Shown one piece after another: positions 43,869 through 54,182 of a stretch of 64,000 nucleotides of DNA. Within the stretch, counting starts at the first letter, position 1, and the number at the start of each line of letters is the position of its first letter. A program made the translations under genes and the position numbers. Below the pieces are notes generated by a model that was not told the origin of the DNA, did no database searches, and saw only the letters and a program-made list of their open reading frames with translations. Source of the DNA: Neonectria sp. B-13 (lineage: Eukaryota; Ascomycota; Sordariomycetes; Hypocreales; Nectriaceae); NCBI GenBank assembly GCA_002682825.1, contig NOKP01000002.1, positions 5,066,309 through 5,130,308 on the forward strand, written 5' to 3'.

Positions 43869-46091
43869 TGACAGGACATGGCGTGGCATGTCCCTGTCCA
43901 AGCATCAACACGGCACCATCGAACAACCCTTGTATTTACGCTGCTGTCTTTTGTGCCTGCATTTCGCATGCAAAGTAGGTCCCGTCACTACTAACGCTCT
44001 CCCCTCCGCCAGTGTTAGTCTACATCATACAGTGAGTATAGCACGCACGCAGCTTATCCCATCCCATCCCCGCAAAGCATCCTCCCCTCTTCTTTCTTTT
44101 CCTTCCAAATTCCCCGTCTTCCACGGGAGTACGGTAGCTAACGCCAATGCATGGTTGCTCCACCCCCTTTAGTTCTGCCATTTCCGATCCGCCATGGCAC
44201 GGATGGCTCGGGGTCCGCGAGGAAAGCGCGTACACACTCGCCCAGGCTTGGCCCGGCTCCTCTGTTCCGTTACGAGCTCTCGTCCTCTCCTCAGGTAGAG
44301 TCGCCATTGCGGATTACTCACCTCCCAAAAGCCACACGCCGGCCCCTTTGCCTTGCAGTGTTATCAGGGCATCGAAAGACTGGGCCTTGACCGTATCGAA
44401 ACACCCTCCCCCCTTGAGCGCTTGGATGAACAATGTCCCAAGCATGACGGAGTGCATATCGAATGGACACTCGCTATGTGATTAATTACATGCCATCCAT
44501 CTATATACGGACAGCACTGCATCCATCGCACTGCGCGCGCTTAGCACAGCCTCCCCGCCCAGAAAGGGCCCTTGATCACCCCCTGCAGCCCCGCTGAGTC
44601 ATGGTCACCATTGTGTCTCCACCATATCCTGAACGCCATCCACGTGGAGGAATCCAACGACAGCTTCAGCGCATTCAAGTCGGTACCGAAGATCGACGAA
44701 CCTTAGCCGCTGATCTAATTACAAACTACTCTATCAAAGTCCGCCGATGTAGAATGAATACCCTAAGGCAATAAGGCCTTCTATGCCATCTCACCCTCAT
44801 TTCACATGGTGTTCCATGCTGGAAGTTGCAACATCCTCCTCCATGCCCTAAAATAGACATGTTGTGAGACTGTCTCAGTGGCCACAAAACCCTCAAGTTG
44901 CAAGCTCTCAGGTAAGAATCATCATGTTGTAGCCGTAGACGCTGTCAGCCAAAGGCAGCACAGCGTCAGCACGGCAGAGGAACTCGCATCATCACGTCAC
45001 CATCGTCAAACAGCTTGAGAGAGAAAATAGGTTTCCCCATTGCTTTTGCTCAGACAAAACTATATATCTCACCGGCTCCAGCAAACCCCTCCTGCAAGAC
45101 ACGGCAATGCCGCCTCTTCCACAAGGACCTACGCCGAGCCAGTTCGCAAGGTATCCAGTTTCAATCCAGCGTTCTCTCCCCAAAGAGATTTTTTTCCTGT
45201 GTTTTTCTTGTTTCCTCGTTTCCTCCTCTGTTGCTACCCACCCCCAACAAATCTGCTCTGGCCTCGCCTTCAACTCCCCTCGCAGGGTGCGCTGGTCGAG
45301 GTGAGCTGACATCGAGTCCTTCAGCAAAGCCAAATAGGCCCGGGTGGTGTAGTGAGCGCCAATAGTAAGTGGCGCTGCTAAAAAAGGGCCTTCCAAACCC
45401 CCAGTACGTCTAGTAGAATCCACGTCCCATCTCATGAGATCCGTTCGTCTAAACGTAGCTTATCGTCAAGGTATGTATATCTCCATACGTTCTCCCCAAG
45501 GAACCATCAGACCCTGCAATCATCCAGAGATAATGCAAGCTCAAAAATGCACGCCGAGGGCAACGCCGTCCTGCGAGAAAGGCCTGGAACGCCTCAGTCC
45601 CCATCCGCCCTCCAACGCCCCCCTTCCAACACACACATGGCTATGCTCAGCCCGAAGCGGGTGTGTCTGCCGTGGTCGACGCCCAAGGACTCCTTCCTTG
45701 AAACTTCCGTTCCCGCTTTCTTTCGTCAATCCGTAGATGTCGTGTGAACCAGGTAGAAACAAAAAATCAGAGCCGACGGATATGAGTACAGACCAACCAA
45801 TGGTTTGCGCAATTGCAATGAGAAGAGCCGTTGAGGCTGCGGTCTGACTTGTGGGAATGCCATCAAGTCCGTCGTGGTGTGTGTGTTGAGATCCTCTGCC
45901 AGGACCTCTGGAATGTGGTGTGTCGTCGTCGTCCATCAGCAATGAATTCCGGTTCGCCGTTCCGTCCATTCGCGTGAATGTGCGAATAATGTACAATCCA
46001 ACAGAGAAAAAAACAACCCGGTACAAAAATCATGTCGAAAATCAACCTCCTTCCCCTCTCGCCACCAAACGCCATGCATGAGTGTTAGTTA

Positions 46092-47765
46092 TTAGGATTG
46101 GGGGTCGCGGGGCGGCCCGCGACCTCGAGTGGTTGTGCCTTGGCCACGACCGCGGTATCCACGCCCTCGGCCTCGGCCTCGTCCGCCGGAGAAGTTCGGG
46201 TTGCCGTTGTGCTGCCCATTCTGGCTCTGCCAGTTGCCCTGGGACATTTGGGGCTGGGCACTCTGCTGGGAGTAGAGCCCCTGGGGCTGCTGCGGGACCT
46301 GCCCAGCAGGCAGGTTGGTTCTTTGAAGGTTCGAAATGGGTCGGGGAATAGACTCGGGGTTTTCGTAAACGTAGAGGCTCTTGTCGATGCTGGCGGGAAT
46401 GGGTTGGATTTCAGTGCCCAGGTCCCGCTCAATGTTGTAGAGGTTGAAGCGATCATCCCAGTTGATCAGGTTGATGGCCAGACCAAGGTGGCCGTACCGA
46501 CCGGATCGACCAATACGATGCAGGTAGGTTTCGGCATTCTTGGGGAAGTCAAAGTTGATGACAACGTTCACCGCCTGGATATCAATACCACGGGTGAGAA
46601 GATCGGAGCAGACGAGGTTGCGGCAGACGCCGTTGCGGAAGTCGTGGAAGACACGGTTACGAGCTTGCTGCTGCATCTTGGCGTGACTGTAGAAGCAAGA
46701 GTAGCCGAGTTCGGTGATCTTTTTAGCAAGCAGCTCGACTCGGTTGGTCGAGTTGCAGAAAATGATGGACTGGTTGATTTGGAGCTTGGAAAAGAGGGTG
46801 TTTAAGCAGTGAACCTTCTGCTTCTCTTCAACGAAGGCGTAGTATTGGGTGATTCCCCTGAGGGTGAGCTCGTCCATCAGGTTGATCTCGTAGGGACTGG
46901 TCATGTTTTTGTCGGAGAAGTCCTTGACGGACAGAGGGAAGGTGGCGGAGAAAAGCATGACCTGGCGATCTTTGGGGTGGAACTGGAGAAGCTGTTCAAT
47001 GACAGGGGTGAACTCAATGGAGAGGAGCTTGTCGGCCTCGTCCATGATGAACATGGGGCACTCGCTGAGATCGGCAACGTTCTTTCCAGCCAAGTCGAGA
47101 ATTCTACCCGGGGTACCGACCACAATATGGACGGGATCCTGCAGACGGATAATGTCGTCTCGCAGGCCAGTGCCGCCAGTGGTGACCATGACATTGATGC
47201 CGAGGTGCTTGCCGAGGGTCTTGCAGACTTGCGAGGTCTGCATGGCAAGCTCACGTGTGGGGACGAGGATGAGACATTGGATCTTGGATACCTTGGGGTT
47301 GATGCGTTCCAAGGTAGGGATGACAAAGGCAGCCGTCTTGCCGGTGCCGTTCTTCGCTCGGGCGAGGATGTCTCGGCCGGTCAATGCGACGGGGATGGCC
47401 TCTTCTTGAATTGGTGAAGGCTTCTCGAAACCGGCTTCGAAAATGCCCATGAGCAGATCTCGCTTCAGGGCGAAGTCCTCAAACTCCAGGCCCTTTGTGT
47501 TTGTGACATCCTAGAACAAAGGCAAACGGTGAGCGAAACGCGGCGCAGGGCAGGCGAGAATACGCAAGGGATAGGCGTGGGAGACGAACCTCTGTTTGTT
47601 GTCGATTGTCTTTGGCAGGGAGGTTGAGAGTCTTCTTCCAGTCGTCACTTGAGGCGGGGGCGCCGTCACTGCTGGGGTTAGTCCTAGCTCTCACATAGGC
47701 CGCGAGGACGGCGCAGCGGACCTGAGTTGGGTGGATTTCAGCTTGTCTGCCAGCTGATCCGCCAT
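46092..47765 (-). CDS. dhh1: DEAD-box RNA helicase Dhh1 (DDX6)
   Basis: Dhh1 is a cytoplasmic helicase that promotes translational repression and mRNA decapping in P-bodies. Exons on the minus strand are 47765-47722, 47671-47590 and 47510-46092, giving 514 residues. The start [14 protein letters not shown] leads into [58 protein letters not shown], the Q-motif region that identifies Dhh1. Helicase motifs are Walker A AKNGTGKT (94-101), PTRELA, DEAD (199-202), SAT (230-232) and HRIGRSGR. The C-terminal tail is Gln-rich then RGG-rich. The intron 1 donor is GTCCGC, weaker than elsewhere, but the frame closes. Its acceptor is a CAGCAG (NAGNAG) pair, so residue 15 may be duplicated or skipped. The usual cytoplasmic partners are Dcp1/2, Pat1 and Edc3; none is encoded here. 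Confidence 0.95.
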
Positions 47766-48728
47766 TGTATGTTGTGGAATCCGTCCGCAGACCGGGGCGG
47801 CGAAGGTCGTAAGGGGGGAGGGCGAGCAAAACTGCGCGGAAAAAAGAGCCTCTCAAAGGGCGGGTGGCGGGTCGGGTGGGCAGCTGGAAGTGAGGAGCTG
47901 CGAGGGATTCGTGGGGTGGAGCAGGGAGGTGAACGGCGGCCGGGAGTCGAAGCGGCGGTTGCTACGAGGGGTGGGGTTGGGTGGTACGAAGAGGCGCGGT
48001 GCCTTTGTGGTCGCGTAGGGAGGTTTATGAGGTCGTGGTTTGCGGTGTTGGGTTGTCGAGCGGAGGGAGGAGTTAGAGCAGGCTCTAGTTTGTAGTTTGG
48101 AGGTGACGATGTGCGCCTTGTTGCGGAAGGCCCTGCATTTGAGGGGTCACGTGGTCCGCGGGGCTGCCCGTTTTTTCACCCAACCTCAGCTGAAATGGAG
48201 ACGGACGAGTGGCTTCAGAAGGAAAGCTGGGGGTTCTGAGGTATGCACTTTGGCCACTTTGGGGCACGCGCTTCTTTGCGGGCGATTCGTGGGCCTGGTG
48301 GGAACTGCCGCCAATCGATGGCCCCAGGAAGGTACTTTGTAGTTGGTGCTGGTCATTGCTACTTCTAAGGTACCTTAGGTTTGACCTGTTTGTGCCGCGG
48401 TTGAAGCCTCATCCACCATCCCTGCATAGGCGTCTTCCATCCTTGCAGACGACTGTACGTACATCTAAGAAATCAAAAGGGACCCAAGATAAGTAGATGT
48501 GGGTTTCAAATAACAATTTTGTGACAATTCAATGGACATAAGGTGTACAGGTTCGCCTGTGCCAGCCTCCTGCAAGAATGAATATGAATTCTCCATCATC
48601 TCTCGCCTCTAAGACGTCAACGGCGGCGACCGCCAAAAGGCAAAACTCCAGAATCATCGTCCCACTTGGATGCTGTAATAATGTATAATGTTCATACACG
48701 GCCTCTCTCCTCCATTCCCTTATCTTCT
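47766..48728. other. Intergenic: DHH1 promoter and acyl-CoA dehydrogenase 3' flank
   Basis: A G-rich upstream region of DHH1 is followed by the 3' flank of the acyl-CoA dehydrogenase. A 14-bp perfect palindrome centred on GGTACC lies at 48365-48378. I see no gene. Confidence 0.6.
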
Positions 48729-50658
48729 CTACAGCTTCATACCCAGTGCCTTGGCCACTTTCATGCTCTGCCGCATGCTGAGGTCCAGCATAATCTCCTC
48801 GCTGCCACCGGGGATGGCGTACGCTCGCACATCACGGTACAGCCTCTCGACCTTGCCGCCCTGGCCGCCGCGCGAGTAGCTCAGGCCGCCGAAAATCTGG
48901 CTGGCCTCGCGGGCGCAGAACTCAAACGTCACCGTTGACTGGGCCTTGAGACTGGCGATGGGCCCGCCTAGCCGCAGCATGGCCTCGGTCTCGCCCATCT
49001 TCTCGCACTGGAAGACGAGGCTCTCGAGCCAGCTGTACGACGCCTCGATCTGGCGCGCCATGTGCGCGAGCTTCAGGCGGATCACGGGATGCTCCATGAG
49101 CTTCTTGCCAAAGGTGCGACGCTTGTTGGCGTACTTGACCGACTCCTCGAAGCAGACTCGTGAGAAGCGGAGGCACTGGATGATGATGCCCATGCGCTCG
49201 TGGTTGAAGTTGGTCATGATGACTAGGAAGGAATTTGTTAGTTTCGGAGCCTTTGCTAAGTGTGTGCTTTGGATGTATGCTGTCTTACCTCGGAAACCCT
49301 GGTTCTGCTTGCCGAGAAGGTTCTCGACGGGGACCTTGACGTCCTCAAAGGTGATGTAGGTTGTTCCGCTGGACCACACGCCCTGGCAGTCCATGCGACG
49401 GGTGCTCACGCCCTCACCCCTCTCAATGAGCAACAAGCTCACGCCGTTCATTCCGGGACCGCCGGTGCGCACCGCAGTGGTGAAGTAGTCGCTCCAGATG
49501 CCGTTGGTGATCCACTTCTTCTCGCCGTTGACGATAAAGTGCTTGCCATCCTCGCTCAGCTTAGCCTCGCAGGTCAGGTTGGCGACATCACTGCCGGCGT
49601 CGGGCTCGGTGATGGCGAGGCAGATGCGCTTGTCGCCGCTCAGGATGCCCGGCAGAATGCGGTCCTTGAGGGCGCTGCTGCCAAATTTGATGAGAGGCGG
49701 GCAACCGATGCCGAAGCCGCCGATGACGTTCCAGACGAAGCCGCCTGAGCCGGTACGCGACAGCTCGTCCGTCACCAGCACTTCGTGGAAGAGATCCCAC
49801 TTCTCGGCGGGCACTGACTTGACGCTGTTGGTGACGTACTGGGTTGGGTAGTTGACGCCGAGCAGGCCGGCCAGGTAGCCGCGGCGGCCCATCTCCTTGT
49901 AGATCTCATCGGGCACGCTCTTGGCCTCGTCCCACTCAGTGACGTAGGGTTCAATGTCAGCCTCTATCCACTCACGGATCTCAGCGCGAAGGGCAGCATG
50001 GGTCTCGTTGACGTAGGGAGAGTGATACTGCAAGGCGGCAATCGCATCAGCACTTGATATCTAACACAGGGGGGGCACACTTTGGACGGGGGCGCAACTA
50101 GACTCACGTTCTGGTACCAGCTGGGGTCGGCAAAGGGAATCTGGTCGCCAAACGCCTCAAGGGGCTCCGACTCTTCGCTGCTGGCGGCCTCCTTCTCGGC
50201 GACGGCGACGGCCTTGGACGAGGGCTCCTTGGCGGTGGGCGCGGGCTTGGCCTCAGGCTTGGGCTCGGGCTTGGGTTTGCTGTCGAGCGAACCGACCTGA
50301 AGCTTGGCCTGGTACTTCTTCAGGATGCCGTCGTTGTGGTACTTCCAGAACTGCTTGGAGGCGTCCTTTCCGGCGACACGCTGCAGGATCTTCTTGCCGC
50401 CTGGTGATGAGCCCCAATCGTTAGCAACAGGTTCTGCAACTTGTCTTGCGCCTTGCTCGGTCGCTAGCCGTAGTGGCGTCGTGCGGCGCTCACTCGGACT
50501 CGAGCAAAGAGAAAGGACAGGGCAGGGCCAAGAACCGACTTACCAGGATGGTCCTCCTGGAACTTGGTCACGTCGTAAACATCGCCGTCGACGATGATGA
50601 ACAAGTCGCCGGGCTTGTTATGCAACGCAACGTCGCCAGAGGTAAAGACTTTGGCCAT
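48729..50658 (-). CDS. Cytochrome b5-acyl-CoA dehydrogenase fusion
   Basis: Exons on the minus strand are 50658-50544, 50400-50108, 50027-49289 and 49222-48729, giving 546 residues. Residues 1-80 are a cytochrome b5 heme domain with HPGG (H37) and H60 as likely axial ligands. A Lys/Pro/Glu/Ala-rich linker follows (about 80-120). The rest is a FAD acyl-CoA dehydrogenase with AITEPDAGSDVANL, GEKKWITNG and the C-terminal helical domain. At the MCAD catalytic-Glu position the sequence reads IPGGSEEI, with Gly instead. A Glu (E391, in FNHERMG) sits where LCAD and isovaleryl-CoA dehydrogenase have their base. The fusion is known in fungi; the natural electron acceptor and substrate are inferred only. 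The end MKL is only loosely like a peroxisomal signal and no mitochondrial presequence is seen. Intron 3 (66 bp) is in frame without a stop. Confidence 0.9.
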
Positions 50659-51802
50659 GGCGCTGGAGAGCCGCTTGTGTGCGTTGGAGTGGGCGTGGGG
50701 GAAAGGAACAAGGAGAATACAATCGACAGGTCGGAATTCAGAGTTGTTTTAGGTGATGGGAGGGTAAATACAGTCTGTATACAGTAGAATAACACTTCTA
50801 AGTAAGCGATGAATGATTCCAAAGTTTTCAAAATGGCGAGAAAAGGTGAGGTTTTGAAGTCCCCAGGGTCCTCGCGTGTCTTAAATTCCATCCGAGTCCC
50901 GTTCGGCAACAGCCAGCAATCACATGTTGGTGCCCCAGTTCCCCGTGTGCATCGAGGCTCAAAGTCCGACCTCCCCACCAAAAAGCCCGTCAGCGACAAA
51001 AGACACCCCCGTAAACGTTCGGGCGGTCATCTTACAAGGGGCATTTATTACTGCTCCATCGAACTTGGCTGTGTGGGGAGCACCAGTCCCCAAGTCCGGG
51101 GGTTTCTGGGCATCTCGATGCGGTCATCCCATAGATCAGGTGCAGCTGACCTGTACGAGATGCGTCCCTCGCTTCTCCCTTTGGCTCGGCCGCAGACATG
51201 TGAAAGACAAAGATTATCCAGCACACCCAAGAAGGCGTTTGCTCGTGGCTGGCGTTGATGTCATGGTACTACTTAGATGATGTGGAGAAGCCGAGGTCCG
51301 TTTCCGTCACCGCCCAATCGCGGCCGGAGCATTGCCAAACTGCCTTAGCCCCCGAGGTATAATCCCCAGACTCCGACCCAACACCCCAGATCGTCCCTCT
51401 ATCCGAGATTGGAGATTCAAGACAAAGAAACTCATACGATGTGCGCGTGGTAGAGGCATTACCCTCGTCAAAAAGTTGGAGGTGGTCATCCATGTATTGT
51501 AGCTGCATCGGGTTACCTTGATCTCCTCTGCTTTCTAACGGCCTTGCTTGTCATCCCTCTGGATTGCTTCAAGCCGAAAACATGTGCAGCTCAGCTATTG
51601 TATCAACCCTCCATCCCTCCATACAGAGAAAGTAATTTCAAAAATCATCCGGCGAGATACCCGCACTCCCACGCTCCAAAACTCCGTTGCCGGCCCTAGG
51701 GCCGTCCCTTCCCTCCTCCGTTTTATAGCCGCTCACATCCGTCACGTCGTGTTGACCACTCTCATCACCCGGACCGAAACAGCCGCCTCAGTATCATCCA
51801 TA
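50659..51802. other. Intergenic: acyl-CoA dehydrogenase promoter and FEN1 3' flank
   Basis: About 1.1 kb has no supported ORF. It holds the upstream region of the dehydrogenase and the 3' end of FEN1. I see no distinctive repeat. Confidence 0.6.
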
Positions 51803-53110
51803 CTACACTGCGCCCCGAGGCTTGGATTTGGCTGCCGCTTTGTCCTTTTTCTCCTGCTTAACCTTCTTTCTCTTCTCCTCGTTCTTCTCCTCCAGCTTCC
51901 GCTTGTGCGCCGCCTTCTCGGCGTCCGTCTTGGGGACCGGCTTGAAGAATCCCTCCAGCCGGGCCTGCTGCGAGCTCTTCGAGTTCTTTTCCAGGCGCGC
52001 GCCTCCACTGCGCACGCGGTCTTCCGAGAAGCCCTTCTCTGTGACGAGGAATTGTACCAGCCCATCCATGTCTGGCTTCTCCCACTTGAAGTCGCATTCT
52101 GGGTCGTCCGCCTTTCGCACATCCGGCTCAAAGAAGAGGTCCCGGGCGTCCTTGTAAGGCCAGTCCTCGGGAATCACGTACTTCTTTTTCGGGTCATTCT
52201 CCATTGCCTCGACGATCTTCTCGAGCGAGCCGTGGTCCCGAATCATCTTCAAGGCGGTAGTGGGACCGACCTTGGGGATGGGGTCGAGGTAATCACAGCC
52301 GAGCAGGATGCACAGATCAACGAACTAGACACCGTTAGTTTCCTGGGCATATTAGAGGATATTGGTGTTAGACATACCTGTTTTCTCTCCATACCGAGGC
52401 CCTCGAGGACCCTGTCCAGATGGATCTCTTGGATAGGCTCCTTCCGCTGTTCGCTGAAAGTAAGGTGTCGTAGCAGGATGGGCGAATTGAAGCACAGAGT
52501 ATCCATGTCCTCACTTGCTGCTGCATAAACCTTGCCAGCCTGAGCCAGCACTGCACACTGCGCCTCAGCCTCGGTCGGCGCGATGATGTATGGAACACCC
52601 ATCAGCTTGAGTAGTCGCTGGCACTCAGCGTTGTGCTCCCGGGTGACGCGGACAGTTCGGCGCGAAAATTTCTCGATATCCTCGGCCGTACCCGTCTCTT
52701 TGGCCTCCTCGAGGCCCTCACTGGCCTCCTGCTTCCTCTGGAAGCGTTTTGCCAGCTCGCCTGACTTCAGCTTGGGGGGTGCGCCATCGAAGACATAAAG
52801 GGGTTTGATGCCGTTATCGATCATGCGAAGGGTTCTGTAGAACATGCCCATCAAGTGGGAGGTGGTTTCGCCGCTGTCGTTCATGAGTTGCTGGCCATCG
52901 GATCGGACAGCAATGAGGAAACTGTAGATGCTCATCGAGGCGTCCTAGAGGGAGAGCGACATGGTCAGCACACAGCAACGTAAAAGGCGGCACGGATAGA
53001 GTGCGACTCACGATGGCGACTTTGCGGCCAAACTGGTTCTTGATCTCACCCTCCTTGATCGCATCTGGTGCCTCCTCCTTGATGATCGAAAAAAGCTGCT
53101 TGATACCCAT
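51803..53110 (-). CDS. fen1: Flap endonuclease 1 (FEN1/Rad27)
   Basis: FEN1 is a structure-specific 5' flap nuclease that processes Okazaki fragments and acts in long-patch base excision repair. Exons on the minus strand are 53110-53012, 52944-52378 and 52324-51803 (introns 67 and 53 bp), giving 395 residues. I start it at the ATG of [18 protein letters not shown], because Gly2 is needed for family function; the upstream in-frame TTG is ignored. The metal ligands align one-to-one with human numbering: D34, D86, E158, E160, D179, D181 and D233 ([13 protein letters not shown]). A PCNA-binding PIP box, QARLEGFF, lies near the C-terminus. It is followed by a Lys-rich tail ([20 protein letters not shown]) likely to act as an NLS. 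All catalytic residues are intact. Confidence 0.97.
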
Positions 53111-54182
53111 CTTGGTCAATTGTGCCTCTGCGAGGGCTTGATGATGACTATTAGATCAGAAAGGATAAATAATCGGGTCGCTGGGTTTTTTGTTGTTAAT
53201 GGACCTGGCCTTGGGGAAACGTGAAGGAGAAATTATTGGCAGGAGCTAGAAGTGGGAGGTAGCTGCGAACTTGACGCGTGCGGGAAAGTCATGACGCGCC
53301 CTGGCGCGGTCAAAGGTAGCAGGGTTCTTAATTGACCCCACATCGCGCCTGCCTGGGGAGTTGCGCGGCAGCCTAAGAGCAAAACCCTCATCAGTGTTGC
53401 TCGCGATACAGTACTCCGTAGCCAACAGGGAAATATTACTGCCTTTATAAAGCGAGTAGGTAGTCAACAACAAAGTCCACAACACAACGTGGCATTCCCA
53501 TGATAGATAAGTATTATCACACTACGATAAAATTTGGTTATTTGATCAAACGTGATATTCATGTTTAAACCCATCAGCCATTCAGCCATGCCCAGCACGT
53601 AGTAGATCTTCTAAATCTTCACATTTTCCTCTGTTTAACTTAGTTCTTCATTTCAATAGAATGTCTCGACGCTCACACCTCCCAGCCCAGTATCCCCGCA
53701 TCCCCCACCGACCTCATGAAAACCTTCCTTCGTCATCCCAATCACCCGAAAAGGGTTCAGGGGACTCCGGAATGTCTTCGGCCTGCAGATGACAGGACAC
53801 GGCTGCAAAAGCTAGGAGAGCAAATGGTCAATTCGCGAAAGAGAGGAGGAGTCTTTTAGAAAGAATTCCAACCTCGTTTAGAAATGGCGTCGAGTGAATG
53901 ATTGATATACCGCTCGGAATACAGAGCTGTCAAGGATTGGTCTCGCCTTGCGCTCCACCTTGCCGTGCGGATGGGGTGTGGCTCTGGTCCACGAAGGAAA
54001 CCAGTGTCAGAAAAGAGTCATCATGGGCGTCACAAAAGGAAATGTCGATTTCACATGATCGCGGACCGGAAACTCTGCTGTTGTATAGAGCCCTATATCC
54101 CGCGTGGTTGGGTATCGTACACCTCGTCTCCCAGCGTCTCTCTGTTCTCGTCCGTAAGTCCTGTATGTCAGCCCGCTCACAG
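53111..54182. other. Intergenic: FEN1 promoter and nucleoporin-like 3' flank
   Basis: The FEN1 promoter with MCB elements lies near 53.27-53.30 kb. An AT-richer segment follows (about 53490-53660). The stretch before 54183 is the 3' flank of the next gene. No ORF is convincing. Confidence 0.6.
53274..53279. promoter_or_regulatory. MCB (MBF) element upstream of FEN1
   Basis: A perfect palindromic ACGCGT lies 164 bp upstream of the FEN1 start codon. A second ACGCGC half-match follows at about 53294-53299. MBF binds ACGCGT to drive G1/S genes, and yeast RAD27 is S-phase regulated. Function here is inferred. Confidence 0.5.

Larger units (their letters stand above)
41298..46091. other. Gene-poor region upstream of PI4P 5-kinase
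   Basis: About 4.8 kb has no secure gene. The left part (41.3-42.4 kb) is the likely PI4P 5-kinase promoter/leader. Repeats include (CAAGTC)n at about 42586-42612, (CATC)n at 43583-43602 and (CCCCGG)n at 43846-43868. One minus-strand ORF (42980-43309) is listed separately as a weak candidate. The right end (45.4-46.1 kb) is the DHH1 3' flank. Confidence 0.55.
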
